From: an uncultured Bacilli bacterium
GTDB taxonomy: Bacteria > Bacillota_I > Bacilli_A > RF39 > UBA660
Length of the DNA: 5,461 nt
Direction of reading: 5' to 3'
NCBI GenBank assembly: GCA_934090595.1
Contig: CAKOJO010000071.1
Location: 1-5,461 of the forward strand
This document shows, piece by piece, positions 1 to 5,461 of the stretch. Below the pieces are notes generated by a model. That model had not been told where the DNA came from and did no database searches. It worked only from the letters and a program-made list of their open reading frames with translations. Positions within the stretch are counted from its first letter, which is position 1. Each line of letters opens with the position of its first letter. Made by a program: the position numbers and the translations under genes.

Positions 1-2
1 AT

Positions 3-74
3 GGTCTTACAATTTCCAATGATGAATATAAAGCTGTTATGGAAAGTGCTAAAAGAAGTAATATTTTTAGATAA
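3..74 (+). CDS. C-terminal fragment of an upstream gene, product not identified
   Basis: Reading from base 3, an open frame encodes the last 23 residues of a protein (GLTISNDEYKAVMESAKRSN, then IFR) followed by TAA at 72-74. The composition, with an acidic start to a helix and then an amphipathic Glu/Lys/Ala/Ser stretch, looks like a genuine C-terminal helix. The rest of the gene lies outside the window. The pattern 'NDE....SA' resembles the terminal helix of lactate/malate dehydrogenases, but 23 residues are too few to assign a family. A competing 36-codon frame starting at base 1 looks less protein-like. Confidence 0.4.
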   Translation, partial: GLTISNDEYKAVMESAKRSNIFR

Positions 75-107
75 ACTTTCATATAAGTGCCGGAGCACCG
101 TTAAAAC

Positions 108-136
108 TTGATTTTTTAAGAGTTTTGTGGTAGTAT
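108..136 (+). promoter_or_regulatory. Candidate sigma-A promoter with extended -10 for the adhesin-sortase operon
   Basis: TTGATT at 108-113 (-35-like) is followed after exactly 17 bases by TAGTAT at 131-136 (-10-like). A TG at 128-129 forms an extended -10 element (TGgTAGTAT). Transcription would start near 143, giving a leader of about 40 nt that contains the adhesin's ribosome binding site. A second reading, TATAAA at 134-139, sits too far (20 nt) from the -35 and is less likely. The call rests on consensus matching only. Confidence 0.55.
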
Positions 137-168
137 AAATGGCGCAAAAAGAAAAAGGAGTTAGGAAA

Positions 169-173
169 GAGGG
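169..173 (+). promoter_or_regulatory. Ribosome binding site of the thioester adhesin gene
   Basis: GAGGG ends 9 nt before the ATG at 183, inside a purine-rich leader. A second, better-matching AGGAG at 156-160 is 22 nt upstream of the ATG and too distant to act directly. The spacing supports ATG 183 as the start. The Lys-rich signal peptide begins immediately there. Confidence 0.6.
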
Positions 174-182
174 TAAATTGGT

Positions 183-2330
183 ATGAAAAAGAAATTTTTA
201 TCTATTTTAATTTTTGTTTTAGGTATGTTTGGCTTAGTTCAAAATGTTACCGCTGAAAGTGCGCCAAGCACTATTAAAACAACAGGAATTACACAAGTAA
301 AAGCGTATGTTAGTGGTGTTCCAACAGTATATGTTAAGAATACTGCTGATGGAATTTCAATATATTGCGAACAAGCAAATAAGAAATTCCCAAGAAATTC
401 AACTATGACATTAAGCCGTGAGGCACATCAAGGGTTCGTTTATATTATTGACCATGAACCAAATACTGGTAATAGTACAGTAGACTACTATATTATGCAA
501 ACCGCAGTTTGGTGGTTTAAAGATTTAGTTGCTGGAACAAGTAATTTAAGCTCAACAGCAAAAAATAACATTATTAATTCATATAATAGCAATAGTGTAT
601 CAAGAGCTATTTATGATTTAGTAAATAGTGCTAAATCATTTTCCCGAACAAGTGGAAGCATTACCCTAAGCGGAAATAATAAATTTACAATTTCAAATGG
701 CAACTATGTTTCTGATGTTATCAAAATAACAAGAAGGAGTGTAAGTACAGTTAGTTTAAAATTAATAGGTGCTCCTAGTGGAACTCAAATTATTAATAAA
801 ACAAATAATTCCTTCCAGGTATCTGTTCCAGTTAGTTCAGTAGCTGCTGGGACAACAGTAAACTTCAAAGTTGAAGCGAGTGGTGTATACTATACTTACC
901 ATGCTTATGAGTATTTCTATAATTCTTCTCATCAATATGTATTATTAGGTGAACTATACAAAAAATCACATAATGTAGACGATGATATTTCATTTAGTAT
1001 TACTAAAGAAGAAGAAAAACATAATAAATTAACTATCTACAAAGTTGACGAAAATGGAAGTTATGTAAAAAATGCAAAATTAGCCTTATATAAAGGAGAC
1101 TGTACAAATACAACTTGTTCATCTTCTAATCTTTATAAAAGCTGGACAACTGATGCAAATTACAAATATTTTGATGATGTACCAGTAGGAACTTACACTT
1201 TAGTAGAGGAAAGTGCTCCAACAGGATATTTAATTGCTAACAAGCAAAGAGTAAATATTACATCACAAGATGGTACTTACAAAGTTACTATGGTTGATAA
1301 AAAAATTGCAAAAGTAAGAATTAGTAAAACTGATGTAACTGGCAAAAATGAATTACCAGGAGCAACATTAGTATTAAAAGATTCTACTGGTAAAGAAATT
1401 GATAAATGGGTATCTAGTACAACAGCTCATTACGTAGAATTAAAACCAGGAGAATATACATTAACAGAAACTATTGCACCAAAAGGTTATAAATTAAGTG
1501 AGACTGTTATAACATTTAAAGTAGATGAAAATAATAACATCTATGAAAAAGTAAATAGAACATTCGTAAAAGTTGAATACATTAAAATGGTTAATGAATT
1601 AAAAGACAAAAAGCCAGTTAAAATTAGCAAAACTGATATTACTGGAACAAGCGAATTACCAGGAGCAACATTAGTAGTAAAAGATTCTACTGGCAAAGAA
1701 ATCGATAAATGGGTATCTAGTACAACAGCTCATTATGTAGAGTTAAATCCAGGAGAATACACATTAACAGAAACCATTGCTCCCAAAGGATACAAATTAA
1801 GCGAAACAGTTATAACTTTTAAAGTTGATGAAGACTATAACGTTTATGAAAAAGTTAATGGCACATTCGTAAAAGTTGATTGTATTAAAATGGTTAACGA
1901 ATTAATAGACAAAAAATCTATTAAAATACTTAAATTAGATAGTGAAACTAAAGAATATGTTAGTGGAGCAATCTTAATGATTAAGAATAGTAAAGGGGAA
2001 ACAGTAGCAACAATTACAACAACAAATTCAGCTAGTTATATTGTTCTAGAAGAAGGAGAATATGTTTTATCTGAAGAAGGCGCTCCAAGTGGTTATGAAT
2101 TAACAACTGAAAAGATTTACTTTAGCGTTGATGAAGAAGGAAACATTAAAATCAAGAATAATGGGGAGTATGTTGATGCAGTAAGTTTAACTGTTTATAA
2201 CAAAAAGGAAGAACCTGAAATTATTGAAGTTCCTAAAACAGGATTAACCAGTACATTAACATATATAGCTGGTGGTATAATACTTGCTGGTGGTGCTGCT
2301 GTACTAATTAAAAATGGCAAAGAAAACTAA
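183..2330 (+). CDS. Wall-anchored thioester-domain adhesin with four CnaB/SpaA repeats
   Basis: Predicted secreted surface adhesin of 715 residues. Residues 1-24 are a Sec signal peptide (MKKK, hydrophobic core, VTA cleavage before Glu25). Residues ~40-150 match a thioester (TED/TQXA) domain: Cys62 in YCEQ and Gln106 in QTAVW are the expected bond-forming pair, which in this family attaches the cell covalently to a target. Residues ~155-275 are a beta-rich companion region. Four CnaB/SpaA domains follow (about 281-375, 376-475, 477-576, 578-675). Each has the expected isopeptide Lys (287, 382, 483, 584), catalytic Glu in Y-x-L-x-E-x-x-A/G-P (342, 429, 530, 631) and partner Asp372 or Asn471, Asn572, Asn673. 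The end carries VPKTG (683-687), a membrane span (~690-709) and a short Lys-containing tail, so it is a sortase substrate. No pilin motif (YPKN type) is visible, which favours a monomeric or tip adhesin over a pilus shaft. The gene overlaps its sortase by 17 nt. Confidence 0.9.
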   Translation: MKKKFLSILIFVLGMFGLVQNVTAESAPSTIKTTGITQVKAYVSGVPTVYVKNTADGISIYCEQANKKFPRNSTMTLSREAHQGFVYIIDHEPNTGNSTVDYYIMQTAVWWFKDLVAGTSNLSSTAKNNIINSYNSNSVSRAIYDLVNSAKSFSRTSGSITLSGNNKFTISNGNYVSDVIKITRRSVSTVSLKLIGAPSGTQIINKTNNSFQVSVPVSSVAAGTTVNFKVEASGVYYTYHAYEYFYNSSHQYVLLGELYKKSHNVDDDISFSITKEEEKHNKLTIYKVDENGSYVKNAKLALYKGDCTNTTCSSSNLYKSWTTDANYKYFDDVPVGTYTLVEESAPTGYLIANKQRVNITSQDGTYKVTMVDKKIAKVRISKTDVTGKNELPGATLVLKDSTGKEIDKWVSSTTAHYVELKPGEYTLTETIAPKGYKLSETVITFKVDENNNIYEKVNRTFVKVEYIKMVNELKDKKPVKISKTDITGTSELPGATLVVKDSTGKEIDKWVSSTTAHYVELNPGEYTLTETIAPKGYKLSETVITFKVDEDYNVYEKVNGTFVKVDCIKMVNELIDKKSIKILKLDSETKEYVSGAILMIKNSKGETVATITTTNSASYIVLEEGEYVLSEEGAPSGYELTTEKIYFSVDEEGNIKIKNNGEYVDAVSLTVYNKKEEPEIIEVPKTGLTSTLTYIAGGIILAGGAAVLIKNGKEN
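1308..1913 (+). repeat. Tandem duplication of one SpaA domain (two 303-bp units)
   Basis: Units 1308-1610 and 1611-1913 encode domains two and three of the adhesin. Aligned by hand without gaps, 86 of 101 residues match. The DNA is less alike: the codons around residues 399-449 carry about fifteen synonymous changes and only one amino-acid change (Lys421 against Asn522). The longest exact block I found is 32 nt (1401-1432 and 1704-1735). The outer SpaA domains are much more diverged. The pair therefore arose by intragenic duplication and has been held constant at protein level. Confidence 0.9.
2229..2243 (+). other. VPKTG sorting signal of the adhesin (codons 683-687)
   Basis: The five codons encode VPKTG, an LPXTG-type motif with Val for Leu. 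It is followed by a ~20-residue hydrophobic Gly/Ala/Ile segment and a short tail containing two Lys. In the sortase pathway, cleavage falls between Thr and Gly and the Thr is joined to a cell-wall precursor. Which of the two sortases in this window uses it cannot be read from sequence. Confidence 0.85.
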
Positions 2331-3003
2331 AATAAAAATTATATCTGGAGTATTAATATCATTTGTTGGTATTTGCTTACTTCTAAGTACTTATTATAAT
2401 AGTCAAAAATATGAAGTTTTTAATGAAATGAATGAGAAATATTTAGAAGAAATCATGGCAAGTATTGAAGAAAGTTATAGTGAAGAAGAGATAAATTCAG
2501 AAGATGATACTACGCCTTCTGATACACCTAATGATAATGAACCTGGAAAAAACACAGAGCCTGTAACAACCAAAAAGGCTCCAGTGATTAAAACTATCGA
2601 TTATTCCAAATACTATATCGGTGATATTTCTATTCCTAAAATAAATTTAAAAAGAGGCTTTGTCAGTAAAGACTCAAAATATAATAATGTAAATCGTAAC
2701 ATCTACATTGTTCCATCATCTAATTATCCAGATGTTGAAAACGGCAACTTTATATTAGCTGCCCACTCAGGAACAAGTTCAATTTCATTCTTTAAGAATT
2801 TGTATAAATTAGAAATTGGGGATTTGGTCGATATTACCTACAATAATAAGGAATATCATTATAAAATAAATAATATTTATACAGATATCAAAGATGGCGA
2901 TGTTGCTATTAAAAGAAATAAAAATAAAAATACACTAACATTAATAACATGTACAAAAGGAGATAAAGAAACACAAACAATTTATATTTGTGAATTAATT
3001 TAA
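2314..3003 (+). CDS. Sortase-family transpeptidase (class A/D-like), atypical active site
   Basis: This 229-residue protein has the layout of a membrane-anchored sortase. It has a basic N-terminus, one signal-anchor span (~8-27), an acidic then Thr/Pro-rich linker (~40-90) and a sortase beta-barrel (~95-229). Family landmarks are IPKI (107-110), catalytic His151 in LAAHSG, FFKNLYKLEIGD (159-170) and catalytic Cys213 in TLITC. There is no C-terminal membrane span and no lid, so it is not a typical pilin-polymerising class C enzyme. The usual Arg in the last strand appears replaced by Gln221 (TQTIYICEL), as judged by hand alignment. The start overlaps the adhesin gene by 17 nt. No good ribosome binding site precedes it, so translational coupling is likely, and ATG 2314 is needed to keep the membrane anchor. 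The likely role is to anchor the upstream VPKTG protein (inference from adjacency). The exact class is uncertain. Confidence 0.85.
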   Translation: MAKKTKIKIISGVLISFVGICLLLSTYYNSQKYEVFNEMNEKYLEEIMASIEESYSEEEINSEDDTTPSDTPNDNEPGKNTEPVTTKKAPVIKTIDYSKYYIGDISIPKINLKRGFVSKDSKYNNVNRNIYIVPSSNYPDVENGNFILAAHSGTSSISFFKNLYKLEIGDLVDITYNNKEYHYKINNIYTDIKDGDVAIKRNKNKNTLTLITCTKGDKETQTIYICELI

Positions 3004-3011
3004 GAATAAAA

Positions 3012-3100
3012 AGGGGAAGAGGTGATAAAATGGTAGAGTTTACTTTACTAGAAAAAGTTAAAACTATATTTAGTTTGATTTTTTCATCACCTCTTTTTTT
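3012..3100 (+). other. Possible long-range stem masking the Shine-Dalgarno site
   Basis: AAGAGGTGAT (3017-3026) pairs perfectly with ATCACCTCTT (3086-3095). Below the stem, four G-U pairs and one A-U pair can extend it (3012-3016 with 3096-3100). Above it, AAAA 3027-3030 can pair with TTTT 3081-3084 across a bulged C at 3085. The pairing would cover both the ribosome binding site and the A of the start codon. The 3' arm falls in codons 19-22 (SSPL), and a T run follows it. Regulatory function is inference; the complementarity is seen directly. Confidence 0.4.
3017..3026 (+). promoter_or_regulatory. Strong Shine-Dalgarno sequence of the five-span membrane protein gene
   Basis: AAGAGGTGAT matches nine of the ten bases of the AGGAGGTGAT complement to the 16S rRNA 3' end and lies 3 nt before the ATG at 3030. 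It is the strongest ribosome binding site in the window and fixes this start. Its exact reverse complement occurs at 3086-3095 inside the gene, which could sequester it. Confidence 0.85.
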
Positions 3101-3830
3101 AGTGCTACTATTTGGTTTAGTATTAATTATTATAGATATTAAATTTATATCCAAAAAAGACAAAACTACTAGATGGTTATATACCTTTATCAGCATCATA
3201 ATTATTGGAATATTAATATACATGTACTATGATTCAATTTTAGAAGTATTTAATACAATATCAAAAAATATTATTACTATGATTTATTTTCCTTCAGTAC
3301 TTAATTACATTGTAATGCTAATAATTAGTTTAGGTATTTTAATATATAGTCTAGCAAACAAAAAAATTAAAAGTAATATAAGAGTTTATAATTCTATTGT
3401 TTTCACAGTTAATATTTATTTATTCTTCTTAATATTAGATGAAATCGATAATAACGAAGTAGATTTAGCAAGTAAAATTAGTATCTATTCAAATGATCAC
3501 TTAATGATTCTTTTTGAAGTTAGCGTTGGAATATTTGCTTTATGGCTTATTTCCTTAATACTAATAAAAATAATAAATTATTTTCTAGCCAAAAAGACAA
3601 AACCTCAAAATGAAGAAATAGAAGAAAAAATAGAAATGCCAAGAAAAATAGTAATACATAAAGAAGAACCTATTGAAATGCCTGCTATAAAAGAAGTACC
3701 TAAACCAGAACCCAAAATTGAATATATTGTGGTTGAGAAGAAAAGCGATGATGATATGTTTACATTAGAAGAATATCGTCAAATGCGAGCAATTTTAGAA
3801 GTTATTAAAGAAAATCAAAAAAGAGCTTAA
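3030..3830 (+). CDS. Five-span integral membrane protein of unknown function, sortase-linked
   Basis: I do not recognise a family for this 266-residue protein. Hydrophobic segments lie at about 17-37, 50-67, 86-109, 121-138 and 157-187. The positively charged loops at 37-48 and 110-118 suggest they are cytoplasmic. That would place the N-terminus and the acidic 137-157 loop outside and the C-terminus inside. The tail (188-266) is Glu/Lys/Pro-rich, carries IEMP twice (201-204, 215-218), and ends in a likely amphipathic helix (DDDMFTLEEYRQMRAILEVI, ~241-260). No catalytic motif, ATP-binding site or transporter signature is visible. It starts 26 nt after the sortase gene behind a strong ribosome binding site with no evident promoter between, so it is probably in the adhesin-sortase operon. 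A role in localising or regulating surface-protein anchoring is only a guess from context. The gene reality is well supported by length, start signal and terminator. Confidence 0.85.
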   Translation: MVEFTLLEKVKTIFSLIFSSPLFLVLLFGLVLIIIDIKFISKKDKTTRWLYTFISIIIIGILIYMYYDSILEVFNTISKNIITMIYFPSVLNYIVMLIISLGILIYSLANKKIKSNIRVYNSIVFTVNIYLFFLILDEIDNNEVDLASKISIYSNDHLMILFEVSVGIFALWLISLILIKIINYFLAKKTKPQNEEIEEKIEMPRKIVIHKEEPIEMPAIKEVPKPEPKIEYIVVEKKSDDDMFTLEEYRQMRAILEVIKENQKRA

Positions 3831-3840
3831 ACGCTCTTTT
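3819..3840. terminator. Bidirectional intrinsic terminator between convergent genes
   Basis: AAAAGAGC (3819-3826) and GCTCTTTT (3833-3840) form an 8-bp perfect stem with a six-base loop. Read on the - strand, the GAGC/GCTC core is followed by six T (complement of 3817-3822). Read on the + strand, it is followed by TTTTATT. The loop contains the stop codon of the membrane protein gene (3828-3830), and the stem end overlaps the stop codon of the class B sortase gene (3839-3841). It can therefore serve both transcripts. Confidence 0.8.
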
Positions 3841-5458
3841 ATTCTTGAATTAATTTAGCATGAACAACTAATCTATTATCATGACCATTAGCACACGTTG
3901 ATAGAGTTAAAATTTTATCATTGGTAGTAACAGTTTGTTGAAAATCATAAATACTTCTTTCAGTAATCATATTAATAAAATTTTGAAATTGTGCAGGTGT
4001 ACCAAATGTAACATCTAAATAATCATTAGTAACTGGTATTGTATATACAGAAAATATTTGCCATTTCATGTTACTTCTTAATGTATTAAATGTAATCACT
4101 TGATTTTTGCTTTTTGTATACCACCCTTTATTAAGAGCATATCTAAGTGTTCCAAACATAGTTTGATTTGCTAGATTATGCCCGTAAATAATTGTATTTT
4201 CATCAAGTTCATCTATATTATTTCGGTAATCCATAAAAATCCAACCGTGTCTATTCTTAACTCCATTATAATCTCTTTTTAAATAATATTCATTATCTTT
4301 AGCTTGAACTACTGGATAATCTATTTTTGTATTGTTTACTGTAATCCATCCAGTTGTATCTTTATTTATTTCTAGTAAAGAAGAAAATACTTTCTCATAC
4401 TGTATATCATAAACAGTTGTTGTTTTACTCGTTGTGGTTGTATCATTTTCATCGGGTTCAATTATATCGACATCAGGAATTTCTTCCTTTTCAGTCTGAT
4501 TACTTTTAATAATATCTTTTAAATTATTTTCAATACCAAGATAGTTTTGTTCATCAACATAATTCTTATAATAATTAATGCCAATCATAATCAATAAAAC
4601 AACTATCACGCCACCTAAAGATATTTTTAAAAAATTAAGATTTAACTGTTTTAAAAAATTATTTTTTTTATACTCGTCACTATAATTGATTTTAAAATTA
4701 ATGTTGTTACTTGTAAGTTTTTTATCATTTTCCTTTTTAAACTTAGAAACATTTTCAATTACATCACTTAAATTATTAAAATCATGAAGAATTACTTTAA
4801 CGTTCTTCTTATTATTTAAAAGCAAAATATTCATAATATTAAAAAACGCATCTTTATCAAAATCTTTAAAATCTATTTCTTTTAAATGATTATTAATTTT
4901 TATAAATGTTATATAATCATCTAAATCTTCTTTTGTAAAAGGACTAGTAATATCAATACTTTTCTTATAATAAATATCAGAATAAGTATTCAAATTATTT
5001 ATTTTCATGAAATTACTAACAAAGAGGATCTCTGTTCTAGTCTTAACTACAATATTTTTATTAACATCTAATCTATCTAAAAGAATTTTTGGAAAATCAT
5101 AGCAATCTATTTTTTCTAAATAATGATTTTCTAAAAGTTTTAAAAATACATCATAGTTAATTAAAATATCAGGAACTATTGTTATCTCTTTAATATTTGG
5201 GATACTATTGATAACATCAAGCGTCGTACAAATTATTTCTGCATCTTTAACAACAACCTTACTTAACTTCTTTTTAATTATTATTACATTCAAAAAAGAA
5301 GATACTAGATCAAGATTTTGTTTTATATAATATTCACTGAAAACTAACTCTCTAGTATCAATGATATTCGTTTTATTTAAATCTTCTTTTGGCATATCTT
5401 TATTTAAAATTTGAGCAAATAATACATTTGAACTTATCTTAAACATTATCTTATTCAT
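3839..5458 (-). CDS. Class B sortase with a large cytoplasmic N-terminal domain
   Basis: This 539-residue protein has a C-terminal class B sortase domain (~352-539): NKDTTGWITV, the DYPVVQ-like IDYPVVQ, DNEYYL, HGWIFMDYR, catalytic His427 in IYGHN, MFGTL, catalytic Cys522 in TLSTC and Arg529. The triad is intact. It is preceded by a Thr-rich extracellular linker (~301-350) and one membrane span (~278-297). Known class B sortases are usually about 200-280 residues with the anchor near the N-terminus. Here about 275 residues precede the anchor and, by the positive-inside rule, face the cytoplasm. That region reads as alternating short beta strands and helices, with recurring 'LKEIDFKDF'-like strands (~66-71, 89-95, 114-121, 191-199, 219-227). 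I do not recognise it. ATG 5458 lies three bases from the window edge, the frame is still open upstream, and no ribosome binding site can be seen, so the true N-terminus may lie further out. The substrate is unknown. The gene converges on the adhesin operon. Confidence 0.85.
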   Translation of the reverse strand: MNKIMFKISSNVLFAQILNKDMPKEDLNKTNIIDTRELVFSEYYIKQNLDLVSSFLNVIIIKKKLSKVVVKDAEIICTTLDVINSIPNIKEITIVPDILINYDVFLKLLENHYLEKIDCYDFPKILLDRLDVNKNIVVKTRTEILFVSNFMKINNLNTYSDIYYKKSIDITSPFTKEDLDDYITFIKINNHLKEIDFKDFDKDAFFNIMNILLLNNKKNVKVILHDFNNLSDVIENVSKFKKENDKKLTSNNINFKINYSDEYKKNNFLKQLNLNFLKISLGGVIVVLLIMIGINYYKNYVDEQNYLGIENNLKDIIKSNQTEKEEIPDVDIIEPDENDTTTTSKTTTVYDIQYEKVFSSLLEINKDTTGWITVNNTKIDYPVVQAKDNEYYLKRDYNGVKNRHGWIFMDYRNNIDELDENTIIYGHNLANQTMFGTLRYALNKGWYTKSKNQVITFNTLRSNMKWQIFSVYTIPVTNDYLDVTFGTPAQFQNFINMITERSIYDFQQTVTTNDKILTLSTCANGHDNRLVVHAKLIQE

Positions 5459-5461
5459 ACA

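Noticed and set aside
1..111. A 36-codon frame starting ATG at base 1
   Set aside because: It runs past the TAA of the more protein-like frame ending at 74 and into the intergenic region, has no visible start signal, and its product shows no recognisable pattern.
139..186. A 15-codon frame (MAQKEKGVRKEGKLV) whose TGA overlaps the adhesin ATG, like a coupled leader peptide
   Set aside because: Its ATG sits 3 bases after the -10 element, before the expected transcription start near 143, and it has no ribosome binding site. The purine-rich sequence is better explained as the adhesin's own leader.
183..3003. A sortase-assembled pilus operon
   Set aside because: No pilin-type Lys motif was seen in the adhesin. 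Only one sorting-signal protein is present, and the adjacent sortase lacks the C-terminal membrane span and lid typical of pilin-polymerising class C enzymes.
2909..3223. A 104-codon frame on the - strand
   Set aside because: It lies antisense to the end of the sortase gene and the start of the membrane protein gene. Its hydrophobic, Tyr/Phe/Leu-rich product is what the complement of AT-rich Lys/Ile codons gives, and both overlapping + strand genes are well supported.
1..5461. Mycoplasma-type code (TGA as Trp), given the AT-rich, gut-Mollicute-like look
   Set aside because: All the genes use TGG for tryptophan, have no in-frame TGA, and encode wall-anchoring machinery that wall-less mycoplasmas would not need.
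1..5461. CRISPR arrays, tRNA/rRNA genes, insertion sequences or phage genes
   Set aside because: No short regularly spaced repeats, cloverleaf-like segments, transposase or integrase motifs, or flanking terminal repeats were seen. The only sizeable repeat is the in-gene SpaA duplication.

Overview
The window is AT-rich (roughly 30% GC by eye). All complete genes end in TAA, and tryptophan is written TGG, so the ordinary bacterial code fits. The presence of sortases, a cell-wall sorting signal and strong AGGAGG-type ribosome binding sites points to a low-GC Gram-positive (Bacillota), possibly one of the uncultured gut Bacilli/Erysipelotrichia-like lineages. The taxonomic guess is inference; no rRNA or marker gene is present.

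Layout: bases 3-74 hold the tail of an upstream gene cut by the window edge. Bases 75-182 are a short intergenic region with a good extended -10 promoter and a ribosome binding site. Three genes then run on the + strand as a probable operon. The first (183-2330) is a secreted, wall-anchored adhesin with an N-terminal thioester domain (Cys62/Gln106), four CnaB/SpaA-type isopeptide domains, and a VPKTG sorting signal. The second (2314-3003, overlapping by 17 nt) is a sortase-family transpeptidase whose usual catalytic Arg position reads as Gln. The third (3030-3830) is an unrecognised five-span membrane protein with a cytoplasmic Pro/Glu/Lys-rich tail. Facing them is a class B sortase (3839-5458, - strand) with an intact His/Cys/Arg triad and an unusual ~275-residue cytoplasmic N-terminal region that looks like alternating beta/alpha, leucine-rich-like repeats. 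The two transcription units converge on one compact hairpin that can terminate both.

Working model (inference): the adhesin is exported by Sec, its SpaA domains stiffen through Lys-Asn/Asp isopeptide bonds, and a sortase cleaves VPKTG to attach it to peptidoglycan. The thioester then projects outwards to bond covalently with a host or environmental surface. The dedicated sortase is translationally linked to its substrate. The membrane protein may help localise or regulate this machinery, and the class B sortase may be a second or housekeeping enzyme. The least explained parts are the intracellular domain of the class B sortase, the five-span membrane protein, and a 10-bp perfect complement to that gene's Shine-Dalgarno sequence lying inside its own coding region.
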